Positions 1-7,120 of a DNA stretch of 8,776 bases are shown piece by piece. The stretch covers positions 1-8,776 of the forward strand of contig JAFPXW010000190.1 in the NCBI GenBank assembly GCA_017394565.1, in the 5' to 3' direction. The notes beneath the pieces are model-generated. The model was not told where the DNA came from, did no database searches, and was given only the letters and a program-made list of their open reading frames with translations. The translations under genes were made by a program, and so were the position numbers. This stretch comes from Oscillospiraceae bacterium (GTDB lineage: Bacteria > Bacillota > Clostridia > Oscillospirales > Ruminococcaceae). How positions within the stretch are numbered: position 1 is the first letter of the stretch; the number at the start of each line of letters is the position of its first letter.

Positions 1-3
1 CAA

Positions 4-126
4 TCAATTCTGCAACAGCGGCAGAACGATAAATCCCGCAAACATCGCGATCACCATAATGAGTACGACAATGCGCATGGCCACGCTCTTTTTCGGCTTG
101 TTCGGGGCGGTTTGTTTCTGCTTCAT
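4..126 (-). CDS. Small single-pass membrane protein, 40 aa, function unknown
   Basis: A complete small reading frame starts at the ATG at 126-124 and stops at a TGA at 6-4. The start is supported by a Shine-Dalgarno sequence AAAGG at 139-135, eight bases upstream. The protein opens with a basic, Lys/Gln/Pro-rich stretch of about 15 residues (MKQKQTAPNKPKKS), then one hydrophobic segment at about residues 17-37, and ends almost at once. The positive-inside rule suggests the N-terminus is cytosolic with only a few residues outside. The frame lies 81 bases downstream of the 137-residue membrane protein gene and may be the last gene of the HSP90 operon, or separately transcribed; no convincing promoter is visible in the gap. 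I do not recognise the family. Small basic-plus-TM proteins are common in Clostridia and often unannotated. Confidence rests on the ribosome binding site and coherent topology, not on homology. Confidence 0.62.
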   Translation of the reverse strand: MKQKQTAPNKPKKSVAMRIVVLIMVIAMFAGFIVLPLLQN

Positions 127-207
127 GGAAGTCACCTTTCTTTCAGATTACTGAGAACCTGTCTTCACGAGATGCCGCGGCAGCTTTTCGGCAGATTCGC
201 AAGGTTC

Positions 208-621
208 TTACTGGATCGTGATAACGATCGACTCCGTCGTTGTCTGTTCAGGGACAGCATCCGGTGCGGTCTCAGGGATGGACTCGCCTTCCTCGATGAC
301 CGGCGCTTCGGTCGATTCCTGTTCCGGATCATTCCCCTCCGGCGGTGCCATCGCACCGGAATTCTCCGTCTCGGACGTTTCCTGTGTCTCGATCGGGTTG
401 CCGTTTTCGTCGGTCGGAAGGGGCTCTGTCGTGGTGCGGACCTTATCCCAGATGCTGGTCGTTGCGGTCGTCATGACCACCTTCGCTGCAAATTCCTCAC
501 CGGCATCCTTTTCGCGGCGCTGGCGGTTAACGTCGCTGATGTGGTTGAGCGTGTGCAGGCCAAAGCCGAGGATCAGGATCATGATCAGGAGCGCCACTGC
601 GATCCAGATTATGCGCTTCAT
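208..621 (-). CDS. Single-pass membrane-anchored protein with Thr/Glu/Pro-rich tail, function unknown
   Basis: This 137-residue protein has an N-terminal Met-Lys-Arg, one hydrophobic segment at about residues 4-24, a short Arg/Lys-rich stretch at about 34-41, and a long low-complexity tail rich in Thr, Glu, Pro and Ser with no predicted fold. The tail resembles extracytoplasmic linkers of Gram-positive gut bacteria, so a signal-anchor topology with the tail outside is likely; the basic residues just after the membrane segment leave orientation open. No lipobox cysteine or LPXTG motif is present. The start codon overlaps the stop codon of the upstream DUF4026-like gene (ATGA at 621-618). A strong Shine-Dalgarno AAGGAGG lies at 635-629 with seven to eight bases of spacing. 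This indicates translational coupling and membership of the HSP90 operon. The family is not recognised; a role as membrane anchor or interaction partner for the operon products is inference. Confidence 0.8.
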   Translation of the reverse strand: MKRIIWIAVALLIMILILGFGLHTLNHISDVNRQRREKDAGEEFAAKVVMTTATTSIWDKVRTTTEPLPTDENGNPIETQETSETENSGAMAPPEGNDPEQESTEAPVIEEGESIPETAPDAVPEQTTTESIVITIQ

Positions 622-2978
622 GCCTGTCCCTCCTTCAGCAGGTAGTAGGCATCCTGTGCGCCGATCGGCTGCTCAGCACCCTGCGGATGGAAGAACCACG
701 CTGCGATCTGTTCCGGATCGACTGTCAGGAGCTCCTCCTCGTGCAGCTCCGGCAGGGCTTCAGAGGTTTCCTTGAGCGCGGCATAGATCACGCCGTCGCG
801 GACTTCTGTGACCTCCGCCCAGAGCAGCTCGATGCCGTAGTCAAACTTCTTGCGCTGCTCTTCCGAAAGGCGCAGCTCCAGCCGAACGCCTGCACGCTCG
901 TAGGGGATGCTCTGCAGTGCCTCCAGCAGGATCGGCGCTGTCTGCTTTGCGAGAGCGATGCGGCGGTGGAATTCGCGGTTGGTGTTGCCATAATCGAGGG
1001 ATTCGGCATTCGCCAGCAGCTGGCTTTTCGCAACCAGCTCCGTGCCTTCATCGGTTTCGAGCATCAGAACGCCGCTGGAAGCATCGCTTGGAACCTGTGC
1101 AGCAATGGAATCCGGCGGAAGGTCATCCGGCTTTCTCTCCCAGCGGAAATGGTGCGGCTCATCATCAATATAAATGATGCCGAAATCCGTATTTTCATCC
1201 GGCAGCATTCCCTGCCCGACGATCTGCGCCGCCGCATGGTCGAGAATATCCGCCATCATGCTGTAATTATTCGTGTCGGCAAAATGCACCTCCAGCTCGC
1301 GGATGCCGAGAACATTCAGACCGAGGGTGGTGATCCAGACCTCATCCTTCTCCTGATCGCCGATCAGGTGCAGGCCAAAGAGGTCGTTCGGCGACACAGA
1401 TGCGTCAAATTTGCCCTTGAAGCGCACCCAATCCGCCGAATAAGCGTGCTGATTGATCGCATCGATCACGCCGATCAGCTCCGGCAGGACTGTGCAGAGC
1501 AGTTCCATCGCAAAATGATAATCCAGCTGCGCCTTGTCACCGATCTGGCAGTGCAGGAAGTAGCGCGTGGGATTGGCAAGCATTCTCGCGAATGTTTCCT
1601 CCGTCAGATCCTCTACCGCATTGGCATTCACCTCATCCTCCGTCTGGATCACGGTGAGTGCATAATCATACACCCTGCCGTCGCGGCGATAGGACACGAA
1701 CAGGCCCTTCTCATCCGTCGTGCAGTTGACAAGCTCCGCATCCTCCGGAACACCGGCTTTCACACGTTCCTGCATCTGCTCGTAGGAAACGCTGACATCC
1801 TCCGGCAGACTGGCAAGCAGAACGCACGGAACGCGGCTTGTGAGGCCGTGCAGCGGCCGTTTCGGGGCGGCATCGAGTGCCTGCGCTTCGTGTACGACCG
1901 GAACGATCGTGCGGGACAGCTGCTGCGCGTAGTAATCGGATCCGTTGCGCTTGTCCAGGCGCTCACCGGCCTCACGGGCTTCACGGTAGAAATAATCACG
2001 CACCTGTACAAGATCAATGCCTTCCGCAGTCTTTTCGAGCGGCAGCGCTGCAAGGACAGGGGCTTTGCTGAACGTGGAGTCGCCCTGCTCCTGATTGATC
2101 CCCACCAAGGTCTGCATCAGACGGAATGCACCGTCGGCAAATTGCAGACGCTGTGTCGGGTTCATGGAATTCATATAGGTCGGCAGGCATTGCTTGAACA
2201 GATTCCAGCCGCGTGCCGGATCCACAGCGCTGTAGAGTGCAAGCAGAATTCCCGTCGCGTCAAGGAATTCTGCGTCACCGCGCGTGTAGCGGTCGCAGAG
2301 CTCGCCGTAGTAAGCCGCTTCGTCCAGGTCGCCTGCATACAGGTAATGATCCGTCAGACGTGCATAGGTGCAGTGCGGGATCTCTGCACAGCTCTGGTCG
2401 CCGTCGAGGATGGGCTTTGCGATGCGGAGCGCTTCCTCCTCGTCGCCGAGTTCGAGCGCGACCTTCATATCAAAATGCGTTTCGCACGCCAGACAATCAG
2501 AATATCCGTCACGCTTGCAATGGTGGAAGGCCTCATATTCGGCGCGGGCTGCTTCCTTGTCCACCTTCAGAAGATACGAGCAGCGCTTCATGTGGTAGAC
2601 ACGCAGGGAAACCCCGTAGCGCTCACAGCGGCGCTTGTATTCCTCATAATTGCGGTCGATCTGGTCGCGGGACACCTGGTAGAAATGCGTGGAATTTTCG
2701 AGGATCCACTTGAATGCGCAGAGCATATCGTCGGAAAAATCATCCTCCAGCTCCGGGTGGGTGTCGAAAATCTGCAAAAGCTCCGGGAAGCTCAGGATCG
2801 CCTTGAAGGCATCGTCGTGGAAAATGGATTCCTTGATGGCTTCAAAACGGAAATAGAATCGCCAGTAATGCGCGGAAGCATTATCGGCTTCGCGGATGGC
2901 TTCGGTGATGGCGGCAAGTCTTGCGGCGCCGTGTTCGGTTTCGCCGATCTGACGGATCAGCGGATCTGCTGTAAACAT
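618..2978 (-). CDS. TPR-like protein fused to a DUF4026/DUF2314-like C-terminal region, 786 aa
   Basis: Residues 1 to about 355 are helical, TPR-like and clearly homologous to the whole product of the gene just upstream: shared landmarks are PELLQI-FDTHPEL (65-77), AFKWI (88-92), YHMKRC (128-133), GDEEEAL (178-184) and RNGSDYY (344-350). Residues about 375-680 form a second, mixed alpha/beta region with a WITTLGLNVLGIRELEV segment (548-564) of the type seen in DUF4026-family proteins. Residues about 690-786 resemble DUF2314 (LLWAEVTEVRDGVIYAAL at 718-735, then LTVDPEQIAAW). The DUF assignments are from recalled family patterns, not a search. No signal peptide or membrane segment is visible, so the protein is probably cytosolic. 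The start is fixed by AAAGGAG at 2994-2988, overlapping the end of the upstream gene, whose stop codon lies six bases before this ATG. Biochemical function is unknown; a client-binding or co-chaperone role beside HSP90 is inference from TPR-like character and operon position. Confidence 0.9.
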   Translation of the reverse strand: MFTADPLIRQIGETEHGAARLAAITEAIREADNASAHYWRFYFRFEAIKESIFHDDAFKAILSFPELLQIFDTHPELEDDFSDDMLCAFKWILENSTHFYQVSRDQIDRNYEEYKRRCERYGVSLRVYHMKRCSYLLKVDKEAARAEYEAFHHCKRDGYSDCLACETHFDMKVALELGDEEEALRIAKPILDGDQSCAEIPHCTYARLTDHYLYAGDLDEAAYYGELCDRYTRGDAEFLDATGILLALYSAVDPARGWNLFKQCLPTYMNSMNPTQRLQFADGAFRLMQTLVGINQEQGDSTFSKAPVLAALPLEKTAEGIDLVQVRDYFYREAREAGERLDKRNGSDYYAQQLSRTIVPVVHEAQALDAAPKRPLHGLTSRVPCVLLASLPEDVSVSYEQMQERVKAGVPEDAELVNCTTDEKGLFVSYRRDGRVYDYALTVIQTEDEVNANAVEDLTEETFARMLANPTRYFLHCQIGDKAQLDYHFAMELLCTVLPELIGVIDAINQHAYSADWVRFKGKFDASVSPNDLFGLHLIGDQEKDEVWITTLGLNVLGIRELEVHFADTNNYSMMADILDHAAAQIVGQGMLPDENTDFGIIYIDDEPHHFRWERKPDDLPPDSIAAQVPSDASSGVLMLETDEGTELVAKSQLLANAESLDYGNTNREFHRRIALAKQTAPILLEALQSIPYERAGVRLELRLSEEQRKKFDYGIELLWAEVTEVRDGVIYAALKETSEALPELHEEELLTVDPEQIAAWFFHPQGAEQPIGAQDAYYLLKEGQA

Positions 2979-2984
2979 GAGAGG

Positions 2985-4046
2985 TCACTCCTTTCCAAAT
3001 GGGTGCAGATACATCTGCGTGTAATCATCCGTACCGTTTCGGGTATCGAACTGGTTTGTCAGCGCACCGGCAGAAGCGTGCAGCTCTGCGGAAAGCGTCT
3101 GCAGGTCCACGCCGCGCTTGACGGCCGGCAGGCGGATCTCCTTTGCAAACAGCTCCGGCTCCTGCCGGAGTCTGTCAAAGAGGTGCGATGCGCCGATCGC
3201 AAAGAACATCCGCAGCCACGGGTTCTTTGACTCCAGATAGTCCGCGTAATTATGGCTGAACATCCGGCACGCACGCGGCGGATCGGTCTTTGCATACAGT
3301 GTCATGAGCGTCCCCATGATGTGGTGATAGTACGGATCGCCCGTGACACGGCTTTCGATCTGGTCGGCATAGTAACGCGCTTTGTCAAGCTGTCCGGTAC
3401 GCATATAATAGCTGACGAACTCGTTGTATGTCACCTGCGGAAAATGACTGAAGTGATACTGGCCCTCTGCCAGCGGCTGGAGCGCCTGCAGTGCTTTTTC
3501 CTCGTCGCCGACAGACAGGTAGTATTCCACCTGCTGGTCATAATAGAGCGCACGTCCGTCCGAAATGTCATCCAGTGGTTCGTCAAGGAAGCGATAGAAG
3601 CACATTCCGGCGATATCCTTGTCCACGTGCATATAGAACAGGCAGCGCTTCATGTAGTAGATCGAAAGCGATTTTTCCTCGCGGCGAAGCCGTTTTTTGA
3701 ATTCACGGAAATAGCCGTCGATTTCCTCGCGTGAGATCTGCGGAAATTCCGGTGCGGCTTCCACGATCCACTTGAACGCGATCAGCAGCGAATGGGTATG
3801 GCTCTCGCTCTCCTGCAATTCGGTATGCTCGTCGTAAATCGCCAGCAGCTCCGGGAAAATGATGAGCGCAAAATAGCGGTCACCGCAGAAAATGGATTCC
3901 TCCAGATAATCATAGCGGAACCAGAACTGCCAGTTGATGCTTTGCTCAAGGTCGGCTTCATGGATCGCCTTGCGGATGGCCGTGAGGCGGGCTTCTCCGC
4001 GGTCGTATTGTTCAAAGGTCTGTTCCAGGTTTGCAAAATCGGTCAT
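2985..4046 (-). CDS. TPR-like helical protein, 353 aa, paralogue of the following gene's N-terminal half
   Basis: The product is a soluble helical protein with no signal peptide or membrane segment. Helix-turn-helix units resembling tetratricopeptide repeats are seen at about residues 166-190 (YYLSVGDEEKALQAL) and 205-231 (YYMRTGQLDKARYYADQI). Other landmarks are PELLAIYDEHTEL (65-77), AFKWI (90-94), YYMKRC (130-135) and RNGTDDY (336-342). All recur at nearly the same positions in the next gene's product, so the two are tandem paralogues; this copy ends where the other continues into a DUF4026-like half. It follows the HSP90 gene by 20 bases and precedes its paralogue by six, so the three are almost certainly co-transcribed. 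The ATG at 4046 is preceded by AAAGGGG at 4065-4059, with spacing of about 12 bases, longer than ideal, so translation may be weaker or partly coupled. Function is unknown; an HSP90 partner role is inferred only from repeat type and context. Confidence 0.88.
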   Translation of the reverse strand: MTDFANLEQTFEQYDRGEARLTAIRKAIHEADLEQSINWQFWFRYDYLEESIFCGDRYFALIIFPELLAIYDEHTELQESESHTHSLLIAFKWIVEAAPEFPQISREEIDGYFREFKKRLRREEKSLSIYYMKRCLFYMHVDKDIAGMCFYRFLDEPLDDISDGRALYYDQQVEYYLSVGDEEKALQALQPLAEGQYHFSHFPQVTYNEFVSYYMRTGQLDKARYYADQIESRVTGDPYYHHIMGTLMTLYAKTDPPRACRMFSHNYADYLESKNPWLRMFFAIGASHLFDRLRQEPELFAKEIRLPAVKRGVDLQTLSAELHASAGALTNQFDTRNGTDDYTQMYLHPFGKE

Positions 4047-4066
4047 GATCTGTTTTCACCCCTTTA

Positions 4067-5842
4067 TCAGGAAGTTCCCCATTCGATGAGCTGAATGAGA
4101 TTTTTGTTCAGCATGGCAAGCTCGCTGCCCTGCATCGGAAAGCGTCCGGTCAGGAGTTCCTGCACATACAGGATCTCAATGCAGACGCGAACCTTTTCCG
4201 TATCCTCCATCTTGGCCAGCCGGCGGATCAGAGGATTGCGCCAGTTCAGATAGAGCGCGGCGCCCTTGGCATCAATTTCCTCCGCGAAGGCATCGAGCAT
4301 CGAGGAAAACATCTCGTGGGAATGTTCCTTTGCACGGCGGATCTCGCGAAGTGTCTCGGTATTTTCATCGAGCATATAAAAGACCGGCTGCTGCTCCGGC
4401 GAAAAACTCCGGAGTTGGGCGTGCGCATCATATTTCTGCATGACATCGTCTGCGATCTGTACCAGTTCACGCGCCTCACGCACAGCATCCGCCGGCGGTT
4501 CCTCCAGCATTTCGTCAAATGCCGTCATTTCCAGCGGATAGAGGATCATGTCCGGATCGTAATCCTGCATCATCCGCAGGAGATCGGCATCGTAGACGTA
4601 GCAGGCATTGACGAGCGTCTGTCCTTGCCACAGCACGAGCGACTGCGTGCGGTGATACTGGTTGATGTCGGTCGTGAAGCAGATCGGTTCACGGCGTGTG
4701 AGCAGCTCCTTGCCGGTGAGCGTTCCGGTGTTCGTTTCAAAGGAAATGAACGGGATGAATGTCCGGAAAAACGTTTCGTCCTCGCTCGCCATGGACTTGA
4801 TCGCCATGAGGTGGATGCGGATCATATCCTCAAGAAGTTTCGGGTTCGTGGCCGATAACCCGATGAGGTAGCTGGAGATGCATTCGGACAATTCGTCACG
4901 CGCCTGCGCCAGCAGTTCGTCCTCGTAGAAGCTTTCGCGCGATGCGGTCGGACGGAGCTTTGCTGTATTGAGGAACACGCGCAGGAAGCCCGACCATTTC
5001 GGCAGGATCGCGTCGCCTTCTTCGGTCAGGAGCATATTTTTCAGGTAGATGCGGTGCTTGCCTTTCGTGTGGAGTGACACCGCGTGCGGCAGGATGTACG
5101 CCACGCCGCTGAACAGTCTGGATTTCGATTCGAGCGGGATAAGTCCCAGAAAATCCGTTTCAAAGATCTCCTTGCCAAGCTGCATCATGCTGGCTTCCGC
5201 GGATGCTCCGGTACGGAACATTTCGTTGATGCGCCACTCCCATGTTTCGCTTTGCATCATGACCGGGAACGGCAGCGGCAGACCATAGAAGCGCACGAGC
5301 TTCGCGACGGTCTCCTCGTCGAAGTACTGCTCTGCGCCCTTCTTGGCGAGAATGCGGATGGCTGTGCCGACAGCAACTTCCTCCGCGGGCACCTCCACGA
5401 TGCTGTAGGTGCCGTCAGGCTTGCCATGGAATTCGTAGGCATGGGCAGGATCCTTGACGGAACGGGTACGCAGGGAGATCTCATCTGTGACCATGAAGCA
5501 CGAGAGCATTCCAATGCCGAATCTGCCGATATAGTCATCTAAAATACGCCCTGTGGTAAGATCGCGCTTGGAGCTTTGTCCGATGACAGCGAGGAATTTG
5601 TGGATCTCCGGTTCGGTCAGACCGGTGCCGTTGTCGGTAAATGCAATGGCCTTGCCTGCCTCCACGCGGATCGAGATACGTCCCTCGCCGAAATCCGGTT
5701 CGATCAGCCGTCTGCCGCTGATGGCATCCGTGCCGTTTTGCAGGAGTTCGCGGATGAACACGTCGGGACTGCTATACAAGTGATTGGCGAGAATGTCGAT
5801 CATTCCGCCAAGATTGACTTTAAAAACGAATGGTTCTGACAT
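4067..5842 (-). CDS. HSP90-family ATPase chaperone, divergent from HtpG (591 aa)
   Basis: This is a GHKL/Bergerat-fold ATPase of the HSP90 family, cytosolic and expected to work as a dimer that folds or remodels clients through ATP-driven closure. The N-terminal nucleotide site is complete: ELLQNGTDA at residues 32-40 (general-base Glu32, Mg-binding Asn36), DNGTGL at 70-75 and GRFGIGMLS at 106-114. The ATP lid between them is short. In the middle domain, ASRES at 300-304 matches the HSP90 SRE motif carrying the catalytic arginine (Arg302). The rest is poorly conserved relative to HtpG, which is usually about 620-630 residues, and fits the separate 'HSP90 family protein' group rather than a true HtpG orthologue. 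There is no C-terminal MEEVD; it ends LIEWGTS. The start at 5842 is preferred over the in-frame ATG at 5860 because AAAGGAG at 5856-5850 sits seven bases before it. It is the first gene of an operon with two TPR-like proteins and a membrane protein. Confidence 0.95.
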   Translation of the reverse strand: MSEPFVFKVNLGGMIDILANHLYSSPDVFIRELLQNGTDAISGRRLIEPDFGEGRISIRVEAGKAIAFTDNGTGLTEPEIHKFLAVIGQSSKRDLTTGRILDDYIGRFGIGMLSCFMVTDEISLRTRSVKDPAHAYEFHGKPDGTYSIVEVPAEEVAVGTAIRILAKKGAEQYFDEETVAKLVRFYGLPLPFPVMMQSETWEWRINEMFRTGASAEASMMQLGKEIFETDFLGLIPLESKSRLFSGVAYILPHAVSLHTKGKHRIYLKNMLLTEEGDAILPKWSGFLRVFLNTAKLRPTASRESFYEDELLAQARDELSECISSYLIGLSATNPKLLEDMIRIHLMAIKSMASEDETFFRTFIPFISFETNTGTLTGKELLTRREPICFTTDINQYHRTQSLVLWQGQTLVNACYVYDADLLRMMQDYDPDMILYPLEMTAFDEMLEEPPADAVREARELVQIADDVMQKYDAHAQLRSFSPEQQPVFYMLDENTETLREIRRAKEHSHEMFSSMLDAFAEEIDAKGAALYLNWRNPLIRRLAKMEDTEKVRVCIEILYVQELLTGRFPMQGSELAMLNKNLIQLIEWGTS

Positions 5843-5849
5843 AAGGGTT

Positions 5850-5856
5850 CTCCTTT
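5850..5856 (-). promoter_or_regulatory. Shine-Dalgarno that decides the HSP90 start
   Basis: AAAGGAG lies seven bases upstream of the ATG at 5842. The alternative in-frame ATG at 5860 has no such site and lies only about six bases after the inferred transcription start, so the shorter 591-residue product is the better call. Confidence 0.85.
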
Positions 5857-5865
5857 GCATATAGC

Positions 5866-5901
5866 TGATTTAATCATACCATATCTGACGGAAAAATACA
5901 A
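5866..5901 (-). promoter_or_regulatory. Vegetative-type promoter of the HSP90 operon
   Basis: On the minus strand a -35-like TTGTAT (5901-5896, half-matching TTGACA) is followed by exactly 17 bases and a -10 TATGAT (5878-5873). The bases TGG just before the -10 form an extended -10 element (TGnTATGAT), which compensates for the weak -35. Transcription should start near 5866, giving a leader of about 24 bases before the ATG at 5842. I saw no CIRCE-type inverted repeat or other heat-shock operator between promoter and gene, so classical HrcA control is not supported by the sequence. Confidence 0.75.
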
Positions 5902-5910
5902 GTGGTTTGG

Positions 5911-5949
5911 ATAAAAAAATCCGGAAGCAGTATGAAAACTGCTTCCGGG
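5911..5949 (-). terminator. Rho-independent terminator after the CDF transporter gene
   Basis: On the minus strand there is a perfect 11-base-pair stem, CCGGAAGCAGT (5948-5938) and its complement (5931-5921), with a six-base loop, followed one base later by seven consecutive U residues (5919-5913). It lies 37 bases after the CDF stop codon and ends just upstream of the HSP90 promoter, insulating the two units. A second, imperfect GC-rich hairpin lies at about 5961-5982, between the stop codon and this terminator. Confidence 0.93.
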
Positions 5950-5985
5950 TGGTTTTTGAGCCTGCCTTCATGTGAAGACGGGTTC

Positions 5986-7107
5986 TTATAATACGTCAAT
6001 ATCCATCGCAATGTGGACTTTGTAATCCGGATACAGCTCCGAGATCTCATTGAAAATATGATCATAGATCGCCTGACGATCGGCAATGGCAAAATCAAGG
6101 ATCATGTCGAACTGACAGACCTTCTTGACTTCGTCCGCATAGAATCCATGCATTTGCAGGACGCCTTCGTGCTCCATGACAATGCGCGTGATGTCGGCAC
6201 GCAGGCGCTTGACCTCCTCACTCCTCGTGTTACGCGAATAAATGCCGATGCCGGTCAGGATCACGCCGTGTTTTTCGTAGACCTGATCCCCGATGCGGCG
6301 TTCGAGAAGGTCGATCTCCTCGGCATTCAGGGTGTCATCGACTTCGATATGCACAGAGCCGATGTATTTCTCCGGTCCGTAGCTGTGCAGGATCAGATCA
6401 TACGCGCCGTGGACCTCCGGTGCAGAGCAGATCGTCGTGCGGATCTCGCCGAGATAGTCGCCCTCGATGCGCTTGCCGAGGATATCGTCAAGCGTTTCCG
6501 ACAGCATTTCCAAGCCGGACTTGATGATGAAAAAGGCGATGACCAGACCAACGATGGCTTCCAGGCTGATACCGGTCGTCATGAAGATGATCGCGCTGAT
6601 GAGAACCGAAAGTGACAGGATCGCGTCAAAAGAGGCGTCCGAGCCGGATGCCGTCAACGCGCCGGAATGGACTTTCTCGCCCACGCCCTTGACATAGCGC
6701 CCCAGCAGGAGCTTGACAACGATCGCGGCTGCGATGACGATGAGCGTCACGGTCGAGTAGTCGGCTTCCTCCGGGTGGATGAGTTTTTTGATGGATTCGA
6801 TGCCGGATGTGATACCGGCGTAGAGAACGATCGCGGACACGATCATGGCGCTGAGATATTCAATGCGTCCGTAGCCCAGCGGATGCTTTTTGTCGGGCTT
6901 TTTGGAGGCAAGCTTGGTGCCGACGATGGTGATGACGGATGAGAGCGCATCGCTTAAATTGTTGACTGCGTCGAGTGTGACGGCGATGGAATTCGCAAGA
7001 AGTCCGACGATCGCCTTGAATGTCGCAAGCAGGACATTGGCGGCAATGCCAAGGATACTGGTACGGATGATGATCTGGTCGCGGTTGGTTGATTTTCGTT
7101 CGCTCAT
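5986..7107 (-). CDS. Cation diffusion facilitator (CDF) family metal exporter, 373 aa
   Basis: CDF transporters export divalent metals (Zn, Mn, Fe, Co or Cd) across the cytoplasmic membrane in exchange for protons, as dimers. Six hydrophobic segments are visible at about residues 13-36, 39-63, 82-104, 117-137, 152-177 and 181-203. The family signature in TM2 is DAVNNLSDALSS (46-57), followed by HPLGYGRIEY (75-84); TM5 carries DASFD (157-161). Aligned to the YiiP-type site, the expected metal ligands are Asp46 and Asn50 in TM2 and Asp157 and Asp161 in TM5. Asn replaces the usual second TM2 Asp and Asp replaces the Zn-typical His of TM5, which leans towards a manganese-type exporter, though substrate cannot be fixed from sequence. 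The cytoplasmic part, from about 213, is longer than the usual single ferredoxin-like domain and looks like two in tandem (about 218-290 and 300-373). The start has a GGGGGG Shine-Dalgarno at 7120-7115. Terminators flank the gene on both sides. Confidence 0.93.
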   Translation of the reverse strand: MSERKSTNRDQIIIRTSILGIAANVLLATFKAIVGLLANSIAVTLDAVNNLSDALSSVITIVGTKLASKKPDKKHPLGYGRIEYLSAMIVSAIVLYAGITSGIESIKKLIHPEEADYSTVTLIVIAAAIVVKLLLGRYVKGVGEKVHSGALTASGSDASFDAILSLSVLISAIIFMTTGISLEAIVGLVIAFFIIKSGLEMLSETLDDILGKRIEGDYLGEIRTTICSAPEVHGAYDLILHSYGPEKYIGSVHIEVDDTLNAEEIDLLERRIGDQVYEKHGVILTGIGIYSRNTRSEEVKRLRADITRIVMEHEGVLQMHGFYADEVKKVCQFDMILDFAIADRQAIYDHIFNEISELYPDYKVHIAMDIDVL

Positions 7108-7120
7108 GGATGGTCCCCCC

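Noticed and set aside
154..208. Inverted repeat AGAACCT (154-160) / AGGTTCT (202-208) spanning the gap before the 40-residue gene
   Set aside because: Only seven base pairs around a loop of about 41 bases with no U-tract; this length is expected by chance and does not support a terminator or operator.
112..775. Plus-strand open frames at 112-645 and 218-775
   Set aside because: They run antisense across the 137-residue membrane protein and the end of the DUF4026-like gene, lack a convincing ribosome binding site and give low-complexity Arg- or Ser/Pro-rich translations.
687..3230. An 847-codon open frame on the plus strand, antisense to both TPR-like genes
   Set aside because: It is in exact codon-to-anticodon register with the minus-strand genes, so it stays open simply because they avoid TTA, CTA and TCA codons there. 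Its translation is rich in Arg, Cys, His and Ile with no domain signature, and both sense genes have good ribosome binding sites and clear homology to each other.
154..5985. Near-identical 15-mers GTGAAGAC(A/G)GGTTCT in opposite orientation near 154-168 and 5971-5985
   Set aside because: One mismatch over 15 bases is expected several times by chance in a window this size, and neither copy is linked to another repeat or mobile-element feature.
5843..5985. Possible heat-shock (CIRCE-type) operator upstream of the HSP90 gene
   Set aside because: I looked for the nine-base inverted repeat with a nine-base spacer and did not see one; the only inverted repeats here are the terminator hairpin and one imperfect hairpin after the CDF gene.
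5874..6098. A 74-codon minus-strand frame overlapping the CDF 3' end and terminator
   Set aside because: It overlaps the end of the CDF coding region in another frame and runs through a strong terminator; it has no supporting ribosome binding site.
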